Origin: Pseudomonadota bacterium
GTDB taxonomy: Bacteria > Pseudomonadota > Gammaproteobacteria > Steroidobacterales > Woeseiaceae
Reading direction: 5' to 3'
Assembly (NCBI GenBank): GCA_020027645.1
Contig: JAHKKM010000007.1
Coordinates: 1-41,580 of the forward strand
DNA: 41,580 bases
Position numbers and translations under genes: made by a program. Positions 1 through 8,793 of the stretch are shown in pieces (the first letter of the stretch is position 1; every line of letters begins with the position of its first letter). Below the pieces are notes generated by a model. That model saw only the letters and a list, made by a program, of their open reading frames with translations. It did no database searches and was not told where the DNA came from.

Positions 1-219
1 TGGCTGCAGAATATTGCATTCGTTGCGTTTGTGATTTTCTGGATCCAGGGATTGGCGATGGTGCATTGGCTGCACGTCGAGCGTCGCATGCACGCGGTAT
101 TAGTGCTTGGTGTTTACGCGGCTTTGTTTTTGTTGAGTGCACTGGTTGTAATTGCGCTGGCAGTGGTGGGATACACGGACGCATGGTTTGGATTGCGAAA
201 CCGCATGAAACGCGCATGA
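1..219 (+). CDS. C-terminal end of a DUF2232-like membrane protein (partial)
   Basis: The reading frame is open from the window edge to a TGA at 217-219, so only the last 72 residues of a longer protein are visible. They contain two hydrophobic stretches (roughly residues 4-20 and 32-57) separated by a short charged loop with His and Arg, and end in a basic tail, which looks like the last two membrane helices of an inner-membrane protein. In many gammaproteobacteria a DUF2232 (YybS-like) membrane protein lies between rpsR and rplI, and the aromatic/Asp-Trp-Phe ending before the basic tail fits that family. The family call rests on position and hydropathy; its molecular role is not known. It is probably cotranscribed with rplI 58 bases downstream. 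Confidence 0.65.
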   Translation, partial: WLQNIAFVAFVIFWIQGLAMVHWLHVERRMHAVLVLGVYAALFLLSALVVIALAVVGYTDAWFGLRNRMKRA

Positions 220-277
220 GCTGACTTGAAATGTCTGGGCATGCGGATAACAGGAATCTGGCAACAAGGTTTTTATC

Positions 278-727
278 ATGAACGTAATTCTTCTGGACAA
301 GGTAGAGAACCTCGGCTCGATCGGGGACCTGGTAACGGTGAAAGCGGGCTACGGCCGCAATTTCCTGCTGCCCAGCGGCAAAGCGGCGCTTGCAACCAAG
401 ACTAACCTTGCGGAGTTCGAGGTTCGTCGGGCAGAACTGGAAAAGCATGCAGCACAGGAACTGGTTGCCGCTCAGGATCGGGCAAACCTGGTCAAGGGTA
501 TGGAACTGGTCATACCGGCCAACGTGGGCACGGAAGGCAAGTTGTTCGGCTCGATTGGGCCGATCGATATTTCCGAGGCGTTTGAGAAAGTCGGCGTCGA
601 AGTTGCACGCAGCGAAATTCGCATGCCGCACGGCCCTATTCATGAAATCGGTGAGTTCGCCGTCGGCCTGCACCTGCATTCCGATGTCGATGTCGAAGTG
701 ACCGTGCGGGTGGTCGCCGAAGAGTAG
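278..727 (+). CDS. rplI: 50S ribosomal protein L9
   Basis: The 149-residue product is the normal length for L9, which binds 23S rRNA near the L1 stalk and helps keep the reading frame. The N-terminal domain begins MNVILLDKVENLGSIGD and includes the conserved VKAGYGRNFLLPSGKA block (about residues 22-37). A long charged connecting helix (about 42-75) follows, then the C-terminal domain with GKLFGSIGPIDI. The ATG is preceded by an AAGG-containing stretch. The position just before dnaB and alr is the usual gammaproteobacterial arrangement at the end of the rpsF-rpsR operon. Nothing unusual was seen. Confidence 0.98.
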   Translation: MNVILLDKVENLGSIGDLVTVKAGYGRNFLLPSGKAALATKTNLAEFEVRRAELEKHAAQELVAAQDRANLVKGMELVIPANVGTEGKLFGSIGPIDISEAFEKVGVEVARSEIRMPHGPIHEIGEFAVGLHLHSDVDVEVTVRVVAEE

Positions 728-803
728 TCAGCTGCCGGTCCTTCGCTGAAACCTGTGATACCTTAGGCGTCGACTGGCAGTCGAGCCGGAAACAGGCAGG
801 AAA

Positions 804-2201
804 ATGGCAAGAGCACTGGAAGAAGGGGTTGCGATGGAGCTGGTCGAGCGCCGCCTCAAGGTGCCGCCGAACTCCGTTGAAGCCGAGCAGTCGCTGATTG
901 GCGGGCTGATGCTCGACAATGCCGCCTGGGACAAGGTGGCGGACCTCGTGTCTGACTCGGATTTCTATCGCAAGGATCATCGGCTCCTCTTCGCCGCGAT
1001 TGCTGAGCTCGCCGAGAACGGCCAGCCTTGCGATGTCGTCACCGTGTCGGAGCTTCTGGGCAATCGAAACGAACTTGCAGCGGCCGGCGGCCTCGAATAC
1101 CTGGCTACGCTCGCCAACGAAACCCCTGGTGCGGCAAATGTCGTAGCCTACGCACGAATACTGCGTGAACGTTCAACGTTGCGATCCCTGATCAATGCCG
1201 GCAACGAAATTAGCGGCAACGCCTACACGACCGACGGTCGAACTGCTACCGAGCTGGTCGACGCGGCTGAACGCCTTGTATTCGAAATTGCCGAACGAGG
1301 TGCTCGGGGCAAGTCTGGTTTCCGCGCCCTGAAACATATTCTGCCCGAGGCGGTCGATCGAATCGATTTGCTGCACCAGTCAGAAGGCGAAATCACCGGC
1401 ATACCGACCGGATTCACCGAATTCGACAAACTGACAGCCGGCCTGCAACCCGGAGAATTGATCGTCATCGCTGGTCGCCCGTCGATGGGTAAAACCACGC
1501 TTGCGATCAATATCGCCGAAAATGCTGCAATCGGCGCGCGAGTGCCTACTGCGATCTTTTCAATGGAAATGCCATCGCAACAACTGGCTTTTCGCATGAT
1601 TTCCTCGCTCGGCAGAGTCAATCAAACGCACTTGCGTACCGGCAAGTTTCCGGACGAGGACTGGTCACGCATAAATACCGCGGTGCAGCTGATGTCGGAT
1701 GCGCCAATTTTCATTGATGACACTCCTGCAATGTCGCCCACTGAAATCCGCGCGCGTTCGAGGCGGCTCAAGCGCGAGCATGGGCTGGGACTGATTGTGC
1801 TGGATTACATGCAGCTCATGCAGGTTCCCGGCAACAAGGAAAACCGGGCAACTGAAATATCGGAGATCTCACGATCGCTCAAAGCGCTTGCCAAGGAACT
1901 GAGCCTGCCAATCATTGCGTTGTCCCAGCTCAATCGCAGTGTCGAACAAAGAACCGACAAACGCCCGGTCATGTCCGATCTTCGTGAGTCCGGGGCTATC
2001 GAGCAGGATGCAGACCTGATTGTCTTTATTTATCGAGAGGAAGTTTACAATCAGGACACGCCACGAAAGGGCATAGCCGATATCAGCATTGCCAAACAAC
2101 GCAACGGTCCGATCGGCGACTTTCCACTGACCTTCGTCGGTCGTTTCACCAAGTTCGAAAACTGGGCACCGGAATCCTACATGGGCGAGGACTATCCGTG
2201 A
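804..2201 (+). CDS. dnaB: Replicative DNA helicase DnaB
   Basis: The 465-residue product is the replicative hexameric helicase that unwinds DNA at the fork and recruits primase. The N-terminal domain starts with the family hallmark PPNSVEAEQSLIGGL (about residues 21-35). The RecA-like motor domain has the Walker A motif GRPSMGKTT (about 225-233), a Walker B-like LIVLDYMQLM, and SQLNRSVEQR with the later DLRESGAIEQDAD block. Length and motifs are complete, and no intein interrupts the Walker region. A second in-frame ATG at 834 has a purine-rich AAGAAGGGG in front and could be the true start, which would shorten the protein by ten residues. The stop overlaps the GTG start of alr (GTGA), implying translational coupling. 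Confidence 0.97.
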   Translation: MARALEEGVAMELVERRLKVPPNSVEAEQSLIGGLMLDNAAWDKVADLVSDSDFYRKDHRLLFAAIAELAENGQPCDVVTVSELLGNRNELAAAGGLEYLATLANETPGAANVVAYARILRERSTLRSLINAGNEISGNAYTTDGRTATELVDAAERLVFEIAERGARGKSGFRALKHILPEAVDRIDLLHQSEGEITGIPTGFTEFDKLTAGLQPGELIVIAGRPSMGKTTLAINIAENAAIGARVPTAIFSMEMPSQQLAFRMISSLGRVNQTHLRTGKFPDEDWSRINTAVQLMSDAPIFIDDTPAMSPTEIRARSRRLKREHGLGLIVLDYMQLMQVPGNKENRATEISEISRSLKALAKELSLPIIALSQLNRSVEQRTDKRPVMSDLRESGAIEQDADLIVFIYREEVYNQDTPRKGIADISIAKQRNGPIGDFPLTFVGRFTKFENWAPESYMGEDYP

Positions 2202-3298
2202 GCTTCGGCGCCCGGATTCGCATCCGGCTCGGCGCACTCCAGCATAATTTCTCCCTCCTGAAAGACGCCGCTGGCGGCGCCAGAATTTGCGCGGTTATCA
2301 AGGCCAATGCTTTTGGCCACGGATTGCTTGCGGTCGTCCGAGGTCTTCCGGAAACCGACAGTTTCGCGGTCGCACGCTTGAGCGAGGCCCGCATGCTTCG
2401 AGACAACGGTATCGAAAAACCGGTTGTGCTGCTTGCTGGCGTAATGAGTGCTGACGACCTGCAGGTTGCATTGCAGCTTGATTGCGAGCTGGTTGTGCAT
2501 GACCGCCCGCAGCTCGAGCTGCTCGAGGCCTCGGGACCTGGCGCTGCGACAGTCTGGCTCAAGGTCGATACCGGCATGCACCGCCTGGGGATCGACCCAT
2601 CCGACGCATCGAGCTATCTGGCGCGCCTGCGGGCCTGCCGGGCCGTTCGCGAGGTAAGACTGATGTCGCACCTCGCCAATGCGGACAATACCGCCGATCC
2701 GATGACTACCCGGCAATTGCAAAGCTTCAACCGGGTTACGGCGGACTTTGCCGGCGACATCAGCGTCGCCAATTCGGCGGCCATTCTCGGTTGGCGCGAG
2801 GCGTGTGGACTGACATCAGCAGACACGTCCAGAATCTGGGTCCGACCGGGAATCGCGTTGTACGGTATCTCGCCATTTCCAAAACGTCGCGGAGCCGATC
2901 TCGGTCTTCGGCCAGTCATGCAGTTCGAATCGCATCTGATCGCCGTCAAGCCGGTTAGAAAGGGCGATGCGGTCGGATATGGCGGTACCTGGAAGGCACA
3001 TCACGATACGATCATTGGCATCGTGTCGGCCGGATACGGCGACGGCTACCCACGCTTCCTGCCATCGGGCACACCGATTCTGGTCAATGGACGACGCGTC
3101 CCGCTGGTGGGAATCGTCTCCATGGACATGCTGGCCGTCGATCTTGGCCCGGGTGCTCCCGATCAGCCGGCGGATACCGTCATATTGTGGGGGGATGAGT
3201 TACCGGCAGAAGAGGTTGCTGCCTGTGCGGGCACGATTGCCTACCAGTTGATCTGCGGTGTTACACACCGCGAAACGAGCGAAATTATTCCGGCGTAA
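2198..3298 (+). CDS. alr: Alanine racemase
   Basis: The 366-residue PLP enzyme interconverts L- and D-alanine and supplies D-Ala for peptidoglycan. The start is a GTG overlapping the dnaB stop by four bases. The PLP-lysine motif CAVIKANAFGHG lies near residues 30-41. VWLKVDTGMHRLGI, the SHLANAD block and the C-terminal GYGDGYPR, plus VSMDM, all match the family. Length is standard for a single-copy gammaproteobacterial Alr. The gene ends only 25 bases from the convergent FHA gene, with no clear terminator in between. Confidence 0.96.
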   Translation: MSFGARIRIRLGALQHNFSLLKDAAGGARICAVIKANAFGHGLLAVVRGLPETDSFAVARLSEARMLRDNGIEKPVVLLAGVMSADDLQVALQLDCELVVHDRPQLELLEASGPGAATVWLKVDTGMHRLGIDPSDASSYLARLRACRAVREVRLMSHLANADNTADPMTTRQLQSFNRVTADFAGDISVANSAAILGWREACGLTSADTSRIWVRPGIALYGISPFPKRRGADLGLRPVMQFESHLIAVKPVRKGDAVGYGGTWKAHHDTIIGIVSAGYGDGYPRFLPSGTPILVNGRRVPLVGIVSMDMLAVDLGPGAPDQPADTVILWGDELPAEEVAACAGTIAYQLICGVTHRETSEIIPA

Positions 3299-3322
3299 GC
3301 GCCAGAATATGCGCCCGGAAAA

Positions 3323-4177
3323 TTAACTGATAAAAAATCCCATCTTGACGCCGGCAAGTTGCACGACATCGTTGTCTGACAACTTTCGTGCCTGGGCGCC
3401 GATAGGCTGGCCATTGACCAGCGGGTAATCTCCTTCCTCGCCACTCTCGACATGCACAATGAAATAGCCTTCTGCGCGTCGGGTGATGGCAGCCACTTGT
3501 ACTCCTGGCCGGCCCAGCGTGGTCAGTGCCTTGGACAATTCAAGTTCGCGTCCCGCAAATGCGCCGCTCAAAACTTGCAACTTGGCCAGCGGCAGTGATC
3601 TGGGTGCAAGACTGGGATCAATCCCTGCGTGAGTACTGGTATGCGACTGTACCCGCGGTGCGGGTGCGGGTGCGGGTTGAGGTTTTCGCTCCGGTGGTGG
3701 TTTGCGATCCGACTGCGGCATTTCGACTTTGACATCTACGCGATTTTCGGTCGCGCGCTGTGCCTCGGCAGCTGCCGCCTTGGCGGCCTGTGCGGCAGCG
3801 CGTTCGGCTTTGGCCAGCTGCTCTGCACTTTGCTGCCCGGCCGGAATGACCATGGTCTTTTCGAACTCGTCCTGCTCGGCGTCGTTGGTCTGCTGATCGG
3901 CAAACCGCAACTGATGATGGCCGATAGTAATAACGTCGCCGTGCTGGAGGGCATGCTTCTTGATCAGCTTGCCATTGACGTACGTGCCATTGGTGCTGTT
4001 CAGGTCCTCGAGAAACGAGTCGTTCAGAATGTTTATGATCAGCGAGTGGTGGCCGCTGACAGCCGGGTTGTCGATTCGAACGTCGTTATCCGGCAGCCGT
4101 CCAACGGTGTATCGCTCCTTGGACATGTTGTATTCAGCCAGAACCTGACTATCCAGACTCAATATTAACCGTGCCAT
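3323..4177 (-). CDS. Protein with two FHA domains (phosphothreonine reader)
   Basis: This 284-residue, soluble-looking protein has two FHA modules joined by a low-complexity linker. The N-terminal FHA (about 1-95) is canonical: GR at 26-27, S41-G-H-H, and N60-x-x-N63-G-T, the residues that bind phosphothreonine peptides. Residues 100-150 are charged and Ala-rich and probably helical. Residues 155-178 are Pro/Lys/Arg-rich with a PAPAPAP run. The C-terminal module (about 197-284) keeps the FHA outline, with GR at 222-223 and a late VNGQPI, but lacks the Ser-x-x-His pair, so it is probably a non-binding or structural FHA fold. It is the last gene of an operon with a PP2C phosphatase and a membrane Ser/Thr kinase. 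By inference it is their adaptor or substrate. The partner proteins are unknown. Confidence 0.9.
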   Translation of the reverse strand: MARLILSLDSQVLAEYNMSKERYTVGRLPDNDVRIDNPAVSGHHSLIINILNDSFLEDLNSTNGTYVNGKLIKKHALQHGDVITIGHHQLRFADQQTNDAEQDEFEKTMVIPAGQQSAEQLAKAERAAAQAAKAAAAEAQRATENRVDVKVEMPQSDRKPPPERKPQPAPAPAPRVQSHTSTHAGIDPSLAPRSLPLAKLQVLSGAFAGRELELSKALTTLGRPGVQVAAITRRAEGYFIVHVESGEEGDYPLVNGQPIGAQARKLSDNDVVQLAGVKMGFFIS

Positions 4178-4266
4178 ATTCTCATCGCCGCTCTTGTCTA
4201 ATCCGATGATCGCCGGGTAACCAGGGACGCTGCTTCAAATCGCAGTTTCTCCGGACCCTGCCTCCC

Positions 4267-5094
4267 TTACTTACCAAACAGCTTCGCAATTTTCGCCAGA
4301 ATACCTCTCCTGGCAGCAAACGACTCCACAACCTGCGCCAGCATGACAGACACGTTGTCGCGCCCCCCATGATCGTTGGTCAGCTGTACCAATTGTTGAC
4401 CAACCACATCAAGGCTAGCATTAAACGTCCTGATAGTTAAGTGAATATCCTCATCTTCGACCATGTCCGGGAGGCCGTCGGAGCACAGCAGATAGATATC
4501 CCCGGGCTCGACATCGTACTCTTGCACCTCGACCTCGACGGTCGGTTCGACGCCTAACGCCCTCGTAACGTAGTTGCGGTTAGTCGATCGCTGTGCCTCC
4601 TCTTCCGAGTAAAAGCCACGGTCCACCAGCTCCTGCAGCAACGAATGGTCCAGGGTCAGCTGCTCGAATCGATCGCCGCGAAGCCGATAGGCCCTCGAGT
4701 CGCCGACATGAGCCAGGGATATTCGGTTGTCGTAGAACATCGCGGCCACGAGGGTGGTTCCCATGCCCTCACAGTGCGTCTGACTTTGCGCGGTTTGGAA
4801 GATGATCTTGTTGGCACGCGCAACGGCGTCGCGCAATACAATTGACTGGCGCATCAGCCCGGTGGTGGCGTCGACTTCGTTGCGCTTCTCTCTGATGGCG
4901 CCCTCCGCTGCAAGTTCAGTAATGGTCTGTACAGCGATACCGCTGGCGACCTCGCCGGCATTATATCCGCCCATACCATCTGCAAGAACCATCAGCCCGA
5001 TATCGGCATTGGATCCGATCGCGTCCTCGTTGTGTTCCCGTACCTTGCCGGTATCAGAAATCTCGGCGAATTTTATCTTTCCACGCAGACTCAT
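4267..5094 (-). CDS. PP2C-family Ser/Thr protein phosphatase
   Basis: The 275-residue protein is a metal-dependent PPM/PP2C phosphatase that removes phosphate from Ser/Thr. All core metal-binding motifs are visible: REHNED (19-24), LADGMGG (37-43), the AHVGDSRAYR strand (128-137), the CSDGL motif (204-208) and GGRDN (243-247). The C-terminal 15 residues form a short basic amphipathic segment (ARRGILAKIAKLFGK) that might contact the membrane. The ATG at 5094 was chosen because the family N-terminus (K-I-K-F-A-E-I-S-D-T-G) begins there, although the frame is open 26 codons further upstream. The gene lies 28 bases downstream of the kinase and 89 upstream of the FHA gene. It probably reverses the kinase, as in PrkC/PrpC or PknB/PstP pairs. 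Confidence 0.94.
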   Translation of the reverse strand: MSLRGKIKFAEISDTGKVREHNEDAIGSNADIGLMVLADGMGGYNAGEVASGIAVQTITELAAEGAIREKRNEVDATTGLMRQSIVLRDAVARANKIIFQTAQSQTHCEGMGTTLVAAMFYDNRISLAHVGDSRAYRLRGDRFEQLTLDHSLLQELVDRGFYSEEEAQRSTNRNYVTRALGVEPTVEVEVQEYDVEPGDIYLLCSDGLPDMVEDEDIHLTIRTFNASLDVVGQQLVQLTNDHGGRDNVSVMLAQVVESFAARRGILAKIAKLFGK

Positions 5095-5122
5095 TATGTG
5101 CTTTGTGCCTTTTTGATTTTTC

Positions 5123-7231
5123 TTAGGTCGACGCGTACTTGGCGCAATTACGCAAGGCGGCAGCCATTTCACCGCCGTTCACAAAGCGATTTTCCGGGCG
5201 CTTGGCCATGGCCTTGAACAATAATGCGTCCACACTTGGTGGAACGCCGGGACGACGGTTCGACACAGGAGCCGGGTTCTCGGTTGTTATCTTTGTCATG
5301 AGCACTGCAATATTCGTCGCCTTGAACGGAACTTCCCCGGTGATCAGCTCATATAGAGTAACACCAAGCGAAAATAAGTCCGAGAGCCCGGTCAGTGGCT
5401 CGGCATTGAGTTGTTCGGGTGACATGTACATGGGTGTCCCCAGAACGATACCGGTCTTGGTCCTGTTATTGTCGGTCAGCCGGGCAACACCAAAGTCGCT
5501 GATCTTCAGCGTATCGTCCTTGCGATTGTAGAGCAGATTCGCCGGTTTGATGTCGCGATGGATAACTCCCTGGTTGTGTGCATAGTCCAGTGCTTCTGCC
5601 GTTCTGGCGCACAATTCGAGTGCCTTTCGTGGTGCAAGCAGTTTCTTTGGATCGGTGAAACTCGTCAGTGGTACACCCGGCAGATATTCCATGGCAATGT
5701 AGGCCAGATGCTTGTCTTCACCGGCATCGAAAACCGTGATGATGTTCGGGTGTGTCAGCCGCCCGGCCGATTCGGCCTCGCGAAAGAAACGTAGCCTGGC
5801 TTCAGCCAGTTCTTCGTCCTCAAACTCTTTTTCAATGGGGATGACCTTGAGGGCCACCGCCCGATTGATCCGAGGGTCCCGCGCGAGATACACGGCTCCC
5901 ATTGCCCCGCGACCAATCTTCCTCTCGATAACATAGCGTCCGAGTCGCTGAGGAATACCCCCCTCGCCATTACCCATCGCCTGTTTGTTGCTCGGCGGGG
6001 ACTCTCCCTGGGTGCGTTTCATCCACTCAAGTACTGCCTCAGATCGCTCTGGCTTGGCCTGTCCTTCGAAAGCCAGTGACAATTTGTACATCGCCGATGC
6101 AACGGCTTCACTCGGAGCGCAGCGCCGGAATTCGGCGAAAGCAGGCTCAAGCCGGCCAGCGGCGAGAAAGTCGGATCCGCGTTTGAATGCATTGACGGCC
6201 GCCTTTTTGCCCGTGCCTGCAAGCCACCAGCAGAGCGCGCCGGCGCAGACAAATATGATGAGCGACCGCCCGACATCCAGGCGCACACGGCCGACCAGTA
6301 ACAGCAATGCGTCCAGCAGGATGAGGCCGACCAAAGCCACAGCCGTAATCAGTATGATCTCGCGACGATTGCGTCCGGGGAGAAAAAGCACAGTGAGAAT
6401 GCAGAGCAATGCCGGAATCAGAAGCTCCAGGGCCTTGATCCATGCCGGTGCAATAACCACTTTGTGCTGCTCGATATTAGCTAGCAGCGCTGCGACGATC
6501 TCGGAGCGGGTCACAAATTGACCTGAGGGCAGCGTGGCGGCGGAGCCGACGAGCGCCGGGCTGGCATCAACAAAGACGGTCAGGCCATCGATCGTTACCG
6601 GATCGATTTCGCCAGCCAGAAACTGCGAAGCAGTGATCCTGGGCACCGGTTCATAGTTGGTCAGAAAGAAGGAGACATCCGAACTCGAGATTCGCGGATC
6701 GGGTGAAAACGACGGATCGTGCAATGCAATCGCCAGCGGCAGCGATGGTGTCATGATGCCATCCTGCAGATTCCACATCGTGGAGCTGCGGAGCACCCCA
6801 TCCCGGTCCGGATTAAGCGTAAACATTCCGCTTCTCGCCGCCAGATCCGCGAAGCGACTGCTGGCTGGCACGAAAACAGGTGTACCGGATGCAAGTGTTT
6901 CCGCCCAGCCCGGCAACTCCCCGGATGCGCCGGGCTCGGGTGGTTCCGCCATGACGATGCGGCGAGCATTGAGCGAACTCAGCCGCTGGATAATCTGGCC
7001 GTAAGTATCGCTGACTTCGCTCCCGGATCGCTTTGCCGGGTTCATGCTTATGATCAGAGCATCGGCGAGCGGTTCATTACGTACATGGGCCGCGACCTGA
7101 TCGTAAAGAATGCGATCCACCGCGACGAACCAGTCCGCGGCAGGGCCGTACAAAAGGATCAGCAGTACGCTGACCAGGCTGAGCGTGACCAGTCGGTCCC
7201 GGTGTTCTTTTTTCGATTTTTCCACGTTCAA
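5123..7231 (-). CDS. CHASE2-type membrane Ser/Thr protein kinase
   Basis: The 702-residue membrane kinase runs in the order TM helix (about 14-30), extracytoplasmic CHASE2-like sensor (about 31-262), three TM helices (about 263-285, 291-316, 321-338), a TPR-like helical linker (343-405) and a Hanks-type kinase domain (431-697). Kinase motifs are intact: the glycine loop IGRGAMG, the VAL-Lys at 462, the C-helix Glu near 486, HRD at 558-560, DFG at 579-581, an activation loop with T591 and T593, and SPE near 604-606. The sensor family is assigned from topology and the three-helix exit; its sequence is divergent, and the ligand is unknown. The gene heads an operon with a PP2C phosphatase and a double-FHA protein, and diverges from radA. 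Unlike many kinase/FHA pairs, no type VI secretion genes are nearby. Confidence 0.92.
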   Translation of the reverse strand: MNVEKSKKEHRDRLVTLSLVSVLLILLYGPAADWFVAVDRILYDQVAAHVRNEPLADALIISMNPAKRSGSEVSDTYGQIIQRLSSLNARRIVMAEPPEPGASGELPGWAETLASGTPVFVPASSRFADLAARSGMFTLNPDRDGVLRSSTMWNLQDGIMTPSLPLAIALHDPSFSPDPRISSSDVSFFLTNYEPVPRITASQFLAGEIDPVTIDGLTVFVDASPALVGSAATLPSGQFVTRSEIVAALLANIEQHKVVIAPAWIKALELLIPALLCILTVLFLPGRNRREIILITAVALVGLILLDALLLLVGRVRLDVGRSLIIFVCAGALCWWLAGTGKKAAVNAFKRGSDFLAAGRLEPAFAEFRRCAPSEAVASAMYKLSLAFEGQAKPERSEAVLEWMKRTQGESPPSNKQAMGNGEGGIPQRLGRYVIERKIGRGAMGAVYLARDPRINRAVALKVIPIEKEFEDEELAEARLRFFREAESAGRLTHPNIITVFDAGEDKHLAYIAMEYLPGVPLTSFTDPKKLLAPRKALELCARTAEALDYAHNQGVIHRDIKPANLLYNRKDDTLKISDFGVARLTDNNRTKTGIVLGTPMYMSPEQLNAEPLTGLSDLFSLGVTLYELITGEVPFKATNIAVLMTKITTENPAPVSNRRPGVPPSVDALLFKAMAKRPENRFVNGGEMAAALRNCAKYAST

Positions 7232-7422
7232 GGTTCTCTACATAACGTCGGGAGTATAGGAAATAGCAAGTGTTTTTAATGAGATAGGGTTGGCACTTTT
7301 TGGGGCGGTTGGTTCCTGGAGCCGGTGCTATCATTGGGATTCCGCTACCGAATAGATCAATAAACCGTCCGGAACGGGGGCAGGCGGGACCCGAAAAGAC
7401 CGACCGGGGAGGGAGAAAACCG

Positions 7423-8766
7423 GTGGCCCGGAGCAAAATCGCCTATGTGTGCACGGATTGCGGCGCCCATAGCGTCAAATGGCAGGGTCAGTGCCCTGAA
7501 TGTGCTGCCTGGAATACCCTGTCACAAACGACCCTGCAGGTACTGACCGGTACACCGTCCAGCCTGTCGCCTGTATCGAAACTTGGCGCCCTGCTCGACG
7601 ATCCTGGCGAACGTTACCCGACCGGATTCGGCGAGTTCGATCGCGTACTCGGATCCGGCCTGGTGCCCGGCTCGGTAGTATTGCTCGGCGGCGACCCGGG
7701 GGTCGGCAAGTCAACGCTTTTGCAGCAGGTAGCGGCAAAATTGCCGGTTGAACTCAAGGCCTGTTATGCGACCGGCGAGGAATCGCTGCGGCAGATCGCC
7801 CAGCGGTCTCAGCGCCTCGGCCTTGACAACCCCGGCCTGAGTCTATTATCGGAAACTTCCCTGGAAAACGTGTTGCAACAGGCTGTCGATCTGGACGCGC
7901 GCGTACTTTTCATCGATTCCATTCAGACCATGGTGTCGGCGAATCTGCCGTCGGCACCAGGGTCCGTTGCACAACTAAGGGAGTGCGTGGGCCGAATCGT
8001 GCAGTTCGCAAAGCAGAAGGAAGTGGCAGTATTTCTTATAGGGCATGTTACCAAGGAAGGTGCTATCGCCGGACCGCGTGTTGTCGAACATATGGTCGAT
8101 ACGGTTCTGTATTTCGAGAGTGATCCCGCCAGTCGCTATACGGTGGTGCGAGCGGTGAAGAACCGTTTTGGCGCAAGCAACGAAATGGGTGTCTTTGCGA
8201 TGACATCGAGCGGATTTCGAGAAGTGCGAAATCCTTCAGCCATCTTCCTGTCGGGCGATTCGACTGACCGAGCCGGCAGCATCGTGTCGGTCGTCTGGGA
8301 AGGCAGCAGACCCTTGCTGGTCGAAATTCAGGCACTGGTTGCAGGCGCGAATACAAACTACTCAAGGCGTCTTGCGCAAGGCATCGATCAGAACCGCCTC
8401 GCGTTGCTGGTGGCGGTGTTGCAGAAGCATGGGGGAATTTCATTGGCGGGCGAGGATGTTTTTGTCAATGTCGTCGGCGGACTGAAAATTGGCGAGACCG
8501 CCGCCGATTTGCCGTCCATTCTGGCCATCGTTTCAAGTTTTCGTGATCGACCCTGCCGGCATAAACTGATGAGCTTCGGCGAATTGGGCCTTGCCGGTGA
8601 AGTGCGTCCGGTCAAGTTTGGCGCCGAGCGCATTGCCGAAGCTGCAAAACAGGGATTCACCGCCGCGATCGTGCCGCAGTCCAACGTGCCGCGTGACCTG
8701 CCTTCCGGCATGAAGATTATCGGCGTCAGCAAGCTGGAGGATGCGTTGACGCAGGCATTCGCTTGA
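7423..8766 (+). CDS. radA: DNA repair protein RadA/Sms
   Basis: The 447-residue protein is a RecA-like helicase that extends recombination intermediates in repair and transformation. Domain order is standard: an N-terminal C4 zinc finger (C10, C13, C24, C27), a RecA-like ATPase with Walker A GDPGVGKST (about 90-98), the RadA-specific VKNRFG motif (K246-G250), and a Lon-like C-terminal domain including LAGEVRPV. The frame is open to an ATG at 7300, but the family start is the GTG at 7423, preceded by the strong ribosome-binding site GGGGAGGGAG. The intergenic region to the divergent kinase is about 190 bases. Confidence 0.97.
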   Translation: MARSKIAYVCTDCGAHSVKWQGQCPECAAWNTLSQTTLQVLTGTPSSLSPVSKLGALLDDPGERYPTGFGEFDRVLGSGLVPGSVVLLGGDPGVGKSTLLQQVAAKLPVELKACYATGEESLRQIAQRSQRLGLDNPGLSLLSETSLENVLQQAVDLDARVLFIDSIQTMVSANLPSAPGSVAQLRECVGRIVQFAKQKEVAVFLIGHVTKEGAIAGPRVVEHMVDTVLYFESDPASRYTVVRAVKNRFGASNEMGVFAMTSSGFREVRNPSAIFLSGDSTDRAGSIVSVVWEGSRPLLVEIQALVAGANTNYSRRLAQGIDQNRLALLVAVLQKHGGISLAGEDVFVNVVGGLKIGETAADLPSILAIVSSFRDRPCRHKLMSFGELGLAGEVRPVKFGAERIAEAAKQGFTAAIVPQSNVPRDLPSGMKIIGVSKLEDALTQAFA

Positions 8767-8793
8767 CGACCGTCAACGACCCCCGAAGATCGA

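Noticed and set aside
7289-7310. TTGGCACTTTTTGGGG as a possible sigma-54 promoter for radA
   Set aside because: The -24 half resembles TGGCAC, but the -12 TTGC element is missing at the required spacing.
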